A DNA stretch of 34,020 nt from Nocardiopsis halotolerans DSM 44410 (GTDB lineage: Bacteria; Actinomycetota; Actinomycetes; Streptosporangiales; Streptosporangiaceae). The notes beneath the pieces are model-generated. The model was not told the origin of the DNA. It did not search any database and worked only from the letters and a program-made list of their open reading frames with translations. A program made the position numbers and the translations under genes. Of the stretch, positions 30,296-34,020 are shown piece by piece (the stretch's first letter is position 1; every line of letters begins with the position of its first letter). The stretch covers positions 2,257 through 36,276 of the forward strand of contig NZ_ANAX01000174.1 in the NCBI RefSeq assembly GCF_000341065.1, written 5' to 3'.

Positions 30296-30742
30296 TCAGA
30301 CGGCGGTGTTCGCGGTGAGAGGGGGAGCCCGTGTGGGCGGCAGCTCCCCGTGGTCGGCCTGTTCGGGAACGGGGTCGGGGGCGGGGAGCGGCAGCGGCCA
30401 CCAGGGCTGCTCCCAGATCGCCAGACGCAGTGCGCAGCTGGGCACGGCGTCCGGGAGGTCGCGCGGCACCGAGCGTTGGTCGCAGGTGGAGGCGGGCGGC
30501 CCGACGGTCAGCATCGGGTTCTCGGCCAGGTCCGCGCGCTCACGCGGGGATTCCCGGTCCTGTCCGGCGGTCTGGCCCGCGGAGCCCTCGGAGGAGCTGA
30601 GCAGGCCGTTCGGCGGCAGGTGGGGGGTGGTCGACTGCCCGCCGCCGGAAGCGACGGGGAAGGACAGGATGACGAGCAGGACCACGCTGGTGAGCAGCGC
30701 GGTCGTGTGCCGGGCAGGGCGGGGTAGGGCACCGGTAACCAT
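30296..30742 (-). CDS. Small exported or membrane-anchored protein upstream of secDF
   Basis: A 148-residue protein from ATG 30740-30742. The basic N-terminus and hydrophobic helix (about 14-33, TTALLTSVVLLVILSFPVAS) form a signal peptide or anchor. The remainder is a disordered Ser/Gly/Pro region (35-75), a short segment with two Cys (TCDQRSVPRDLPDAVPSC, about 86-103) and a Trp/Pro-rich stretch (IWEQPWWPLPLPAPDP). No family is recognised. Only 55 bases separate it from secDF on the same strand, so it is probably co-transcribed. Confidence 0.65.
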   Translation of the reverse strand: MVTGALPRPARHTTALLTSVVLLVILSFPVASGGGQSTTPHLPPNGLLSSSEGSAGQTAGQDRESPRERADLAENPMLTVGPPASTCDQRSVPRDLPDAVPSCALRLAIWEQPWWPLPLPAPDPVPEQADHGELPPTRAPPLTANTAV

Positions 30743-30945
30743 GGTGACCACCGCCTCTGAGAAAGGGTCCGGGAGAGGGTCGTCCAACACCGCGCGTCCC
30801 GGTGGCACACGGCTCGTCCAGCAGAGCATACGGGTAGGGGCAAGCCCCGGGGAATGTCCCTTCGGTCCCGGTGTACCACCGGTGCGCGGTGGCCCCGGAA
30901 CCGCGCACGTGGGACGTGGGGTGCGCGGCAGGGCGCCGCCCCCTT

Positions 30946-30951
30946 TAGGCT
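30946..30951 (+). promoter_or_regulatory. -10 element for a leaderless metG transcript
   Basis: TAGGCT ends 6 bases before the metG ATG, and there is no Shine-Dalgarno. This predicts transcription starting at the start codon. Confidence 0.5.
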
Positions 30952-30957
30952 TGGGGC

Positions 30958-32775
30958 ATGTCGTCGAATCGTCACATCCTGACCGCGGTCGCCTGGCCCT
31001 ACGCCAACGGACCGCGCCACATCGGTCACGTGTCCGGCTTCGGAGTCCCCTCCGACGTCTTCTCCCGCTTCCAGCGAATGTCGGGCAACCACGTGCTGAT
31101 GGTCAGCGGGACCGACGAACACGGCACCCCGGTCCAGGTCCTGGCCGACCAGGAGGGCGTGACCCCCCGTGAGCTGGCCGACCGCTACAACCGGATCATC
31201 GCCGAGGACCTCGTCGGCCTCGGCCTGTCCTACGACCTGTTCACCCGCACCACCACCGGGAACCACTACTCCGTCGCGCAGCAGCTGTTCACGGCGCTGT
31301 ACGAGAACGGGTACGTGTTCACCCACACCACCAAGGGCGCGGTCTCTCCGTCCACCGGCCGCACGTTGCCCGACCGTTACATCGAGGGTATCTGCCCCAT
31401 CTGCGGTTACGACGGTGCGCGCGGTGACCAGTGCGACAACTGCGGTAACCAGCTCGATCCCATCGACCTCATCTCGCCCCGTTCGCGGATCAACGGGGAG
31501 AAGCCCGAGTTCGTGGACACCGAGCACTTCATGCTCGACCTGCCCGCCTTCGCCGAGGTCCTCACGACCTGGCTCGGGGGCAAGGAGGGCGAGTGGCGGC
31601 CCAACGTCCTCAAGTTCTCCCTGAACCTGGTGGAGGACCTCCAGCCGCGCGCGGTCACCCGCGACCTCAACTGGGGCGTGCCCATCCCGTTGGAGGGGTG
31701 GAACGACAACGCCAACAAGCGCCTGTACGTGTGGTTCGACGCGGTCATCGGCTACCTGTCCGCGTCGGTGGAGTGGGCCAGGCGCATCGGCGAGCCCGAG
31801 GCCTGGCGCCGATGGTGGCAGGGTGACGACGCCCGGTCCTACTACTTCATGGGCAAGGACAACATCGTCTTCCACTCGGTGGTCTGGCCCGCCATCCTGC
31901 TGGGCCACAACGGCGAGGGCGACCGGGGCGGCGACCCCGGCCCACTGGGCCGGCTCGACGTGCCCACCGAGGTGGTCTCCAGCGAGTTCCTCACGATGGA
32001 GGGGCGCAAGTTCTCCTCCTCGCGCCGCGTGGTGATCTACGTGCGCGACTTCCTGGAGCGCTACTCCGCCGACGCGCTGCGCTACTACATCATGGCCGCC
32101 GGTCCCGAGACCCAGGACACCGACTTCACCTGGGCCGAGTTCGTGCGCCGCAACAACGACGAGCTGGTGGCGGCCTGGGGCAACCTGGTCAACCGCTCGA
32201 TCTCGATGGCGGCCAAGAACCTGGGCGAGATCCCCGCCGCGGGCGAGCTGACCGACGAGGACCGCCGGGTGCTGGAGGACTCCCGGGCCGCGTTCGACCG
32301 GGTCGGCGAGCGCCTGGAGCGGTCCCAGTTCAAGGCGGGACTCCAGGAGGCCATGCGCACCGTGGCCGAGGCCAACAAGTACATCTCCGACCAGGCCCCG
32401 TGGGCGCTGAAGAAGACCGACCCGGAACGGATGGCCACCGTGCTGCACGTGGCCCTCCAGCTGGTCCAGGACGCCAACACGCTGCTCACCCCGTACCTGC
32501 CCGCGTCGGCGAACAGGGTGCACGCGATGCTCGGCGGTACCGGCACCTGGACGGGCATGCCCCGCGTCGACACCGGTCACGACACCATCGGCGGCTCGGC
32601 GGAGGAGGTGGACTATCCGGTCATCACCGGGGACTACGCCGACGACGAGGCGCGTTGGGAGTCAAGGCCGATCGTGCCGGGCACGCCGCTGAGCCGTCCG
32701 GAGCCGCTCTTCGCCAAGCTCGACCAGTCGGTGGTGGACGAGGAGCTGGCCCGCCTGGAGGGCGCGGCCGAGTAG
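30958..32775 (+). CDS. metG: Methionyl-tRNA synthetase
   Basis: A 605-residue protein from ATG 30958. The HIGH motif is exact (His21-Ile-Gly-His24, in [13 protein letters not shown]). One zinc knuckle is complete: Cys146-x2-Cys149 ... Cys159-x2-Cys162. The KMSKS loop reads KFSSSR (351-356), the variant usual in this actinobacterial class. [12 protein letters not shown] and the anticodon-binding helices ([15 protein letters not shown], about 390-410; DQAPWALKK) follow. It charges tRNA-Met. No C-terminal dimerisation domain is apparent. Confidence 0.96.
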   Translation: MSSNRHILTAVAWPYANGPRHIGHVSGFGVPSDVFSRFQRMSGNHVLMVSGTDEHGTPVQVLADQEGVTPRELADRYNRIIAEDLVGLGLSYDLFTRTTTGNHYSVAQQLFTALYENGYVFTHTTKGAVSPSTGRTLPDRYIEGICPICGYDGARGDQCDNCGNQLDPIDLISPRSRINGEKPEFVDTEHFMLDLPAFAEVLTTWLGGKEGEWRPNVLKFSLNLVEDLQPRAVTRDLNWGVPIPLEGWNDNANKRLYVWFDAVIGYLSASVEWARRIGEPEAWRRWWQGDDARSYYFMGKDNIVFHSVVWPAILLGHNGEGDRGGDPGPLGRLDVPTEVVSSEFLTMEGRKFSSSRRVVIYVRDFLERYSADALRYYIMAAGPETQDTDFTWAEFVRRNNDELVAAWGNLVNRSISMAAKNLGEIPAAGELTDEDRRVLEDSRAAFDRVGERLERSQFKAGLQEAMRTVAEANKYISDQAPWALKKTDPERMATVLHVALQLVQDANTLLTPYLPASANRVHAMLGGTGTWTGMPRVDTGHDTIGGSAEEVDYPVITGDYADDEARWESRPIVPGTPLSRPEPLFAKLDQSVVDEELARLEGAAE

Positions 32776-32802
32776 CCCCTCCGGCCGAGGTCAGGGAACT
32801 AC

Positions 32803-32832
32803 CGCGCCGACGGGCACCCGCCCGTCGGCGCG
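32803..32832 (+). terminator. Terminator after metG
   Basis: CGCGCCGACGGG (32803-32814) and CCCGTCGGCGCG (32821-32832) pair perfectly over 12 bases with a 6-base loop, followed by CTTTCG. Confidence 0.85.
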
Positions 32833-32853
32833 CTTTCGTGGAGGAACGTGAAC

Positions 32854-33777
32854 ATGGGCAAGCGCAGCGGGAAAGCGGTCCGGGAGCGCAACGACCAGAC
32901 GCCCCCGCCGGTACCCGAGCCCCTGCGTGTCCCGGTGGCCGACAGCCACACCCACATGGACATGCAGACCCCCGAGATCGAGGAGATCATCGCCACCGCC
33001 GAGGGCGTCGGGGTGACCCCGCTCGTCCAGGTGGGCGTGGACCTGCCGTCCTCGCGTTGGGCGGCCGAGGTCGCCGCGGCGCACCCCGGCCGGGTGTGGG
33101 CGGCGGTGGCCCTGCACCCCAACGAGGCGCCGCGCGTCGTGCACGGTGACGGCGCGCGTGGCGTGGAGGTGGACGACACCGACTGGGCGGGCAAGCTCCG
33201 TGAGCCAGGCGGGACGGCGGAGCTGGAGGCGCAGCTGGCCGAGATCGACGCGCTGGCCGCCCTGCCCCACGTGGTGGCGGTCGGTGAGACCGGCATGGAC
33301 ACCTTCCGTACGGGTCCCGAGGGCGCGCGGGCGCAGGAGGAGTCGTTCCGCCGCCACATCGACGTCGCCAAGCGCCGCGGCAAGGCCGTGATGATCCACG
33401 ACCGGGAGGCGCACGAGGACGTGCTGCGGATCCTGGCGGAGGAGGGCGCGCCGGACCGGGTCGTCTTCCACTGCTTCTCCGGTGACGCGGCCATGGCCAA
33501 GGTGTGCGCCGAGCACGGCTACTTCATGAGCTTCGCGGGCAACGTGACCTTCGCCAGCGCGGAGTCGCTGAGGGAGGCCGCGGCGGTGGCGCCCCCGGAG
33601 TTGATACTGGTGGAGACCGACGCGCCCTTCCTCACCCCGAAGCCCTACCGGGGCCGCCCCAACGCCCCGTACCTGATCCCGCACACGCTGCGGACGCTGG
33701 CGGAGGTCAAGGGGATGGACGAGGACGAGCTCGCGGGGGTCATCGCGGGCAACGCGGGGCGCGCCTTCGGCTTCTGA
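32854..33777 (+). CDS. tatD: TatD-family metal-dependent hydrolase
   Basis: A 307-residue protein. ATG 32854 is preferred: GGAGG lies 9 bases upstream, whereas for the in-frame GTG 32848 the spacing is only 3. The metal site is present: ADSHTHMD (His32, His34), AVGETGMD (Glu), MIHDREAHED (His), FHCFSGD (His) and VETDAPFLTP (Asp). TatD enzymes are 3'-5' DNA/RNA exonucleases or quality-control nucleases. It follows metG, a widely conserved order. Confidence 0.93.
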   Translation: MGKRSGKAVRERNDQTPPPVPEPLRVPVADSHTHMDMQTPEIEEIIATAEGVGVTPLVQVGVDLPSSRWAAEVAAAHPGRVWAAVALHPNEAPRVVHGDGARGVEVDDTDWAGKLREPGGTAELEAQLAEIDALAALPHVVAVGETGMDTFRTGPEGARAQEESFRRHIDVAKRRGKAVMIHDREAHEDVLRILAEEGAPDRVVFHCFSGDAAMAKVCAEHGYFMSFAGNVTFASAESLREAAAVAPPELILVETDAPFLTPKPYRGRPNAPYLIPHTLRTLAEVKGMDEDELAGVIAGNAGRAFGF

Positions 33778-33849
33778 TCCCTCGGTGACGTGAACGGGGC
33801 GGGGTCCTCCCGCCGAAGGAGTCCACGCCGCGCCGGGAGCCCTCGGGGG

Positions 33850-33898
33850 TCCCACACGAATGAAGGGGACCGCCTGTCTCCTCGTCGTCCGTGTGGGA
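33850..33898 (+). promoter_or_regulatory. Nested stem-loop after tatD
   Basis: TCCCACACG (33850-33858) pairs perfectly with CGTGTGGGA (33890-33898); inside, GGGGAC and GTCTCC can form a second 6-bp stem (one G-T). It may be a tatD terminator or a structured leader of the next gene. Confidence 0.4.
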
Positions 33899-33993
33899 GC
33901 ACGGAAGGGGCCCACCGCCTCTGCACCCGGTCCGGTGCACGGGGGACCGCATGGGCGCCACCGCTACCGCCACCGCTTGCGAGGAGGCCGCGC

Positions 33994-34020
33994 GTGAAGC
34001 GCGGCCGTCGGGGGGGGGGG
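33994..34020 (+). CDS. Possible start of a further gene (partial)
   Basis: GTG 33994 is 6 bases after GAGGAGG and opens a basic reading (VKRGRR) that reaches the window end within a G homopolymer. The start lies in the loop of a perfect hairpin GGCCGCGC/GCGCGGCC (33986-34006). The product cannot be identified from 9 codons. Confidence 0.3.

Noticed and set aside
1-34020. Insertion sequences, prophage or CRISPR arrays
   Set aside because: No transposase, integrase, att-like duplication at the tRNAs or regularly spaced repeat was seen.

Overview
The window is very GC-rich chromosomal DNA with actinobacterial signatures: GTG starts, short 4-base gene overlaps, PMT-family protein mannosyltransferase, RsmI, SepX/GlpR, and a MetG with the KFSSS signature loop. 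The gene set and protein style suggest a Nocardiopsis-like or Streptosporangiales-type actinomycete; this is an inference, since no 16S or marker search was possible. I see no transposase, integrase, prophage or CRISPR array.

Layout. (1) 1-2778, minus strand: a tight, overlapping run merR > STM4015-type leucine-rich-repeat protein > STM4014-type ATP-grasp protein > STM4013-type alkaline-phosphatase-superfamily hydrolase, cut by the left edge. This matches part of the uncharacterised five-gene STM4011-STM4015 cluster (the two radical SAM genes would lie further left) and is the best candidate for an undescribed system here. (2) 2839-5730, plus: two SAM methyltransferases and a cardiolipin synthase/phospholipase D. 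(3) 5772-8772, minus: a small Pro-rich ORF, a BetT-type choline transporter and tRNA-Arg(CCU). (4) 9192-12903: a coiled-coil M15 peptidase on plus, then on minus a decayed mscL, a SAF/CpaB-like protein, an FmdB zinc-ribbon protein and 5-formyl-THF cyclo-ligase. (5) 13070-18750, plus: galU, glp/moeA, moaC, mog/moaB, rimJ-like GNAT and sepX/glpR, the conserved actinobacterial cell-division/molybdenum-cofactor neighbourhood. (6) 18822-20300: tRNA-Ala(CGC) with a strong terminator, and a TetR regulator with a four-helix membrane protein. (7) 20578-23334: an orphan NarL-type response regulator, a 1.1-kb stretch without convincing genes that ends in an attenuator-like leader (a 16-residue Trp-containing peptide ORF, mutually exclusive hairpins, a terminator), a membrane protein and TatB. 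(8) 23575-26706: a cold-shock protein, protein O-mannosyltransferase and divergent rsmI. (9) 26792-33777: an AIM24 protein, a fused SecDF with a small exported protein upstream, metG and tatD. (10) The right edge carries a structured element, a possible gene start and a run of at least 11 G.

How the genes fit together: most of the window is housekeeping (cell wall, division, secretion, translation quality, Moco). The less ordinary items are the STM4013-4015 operon, the GC-ward decay of mscL beside intact neighbours, the attenuator-like leader, and the SecDF with unusual low-complexity insertions.
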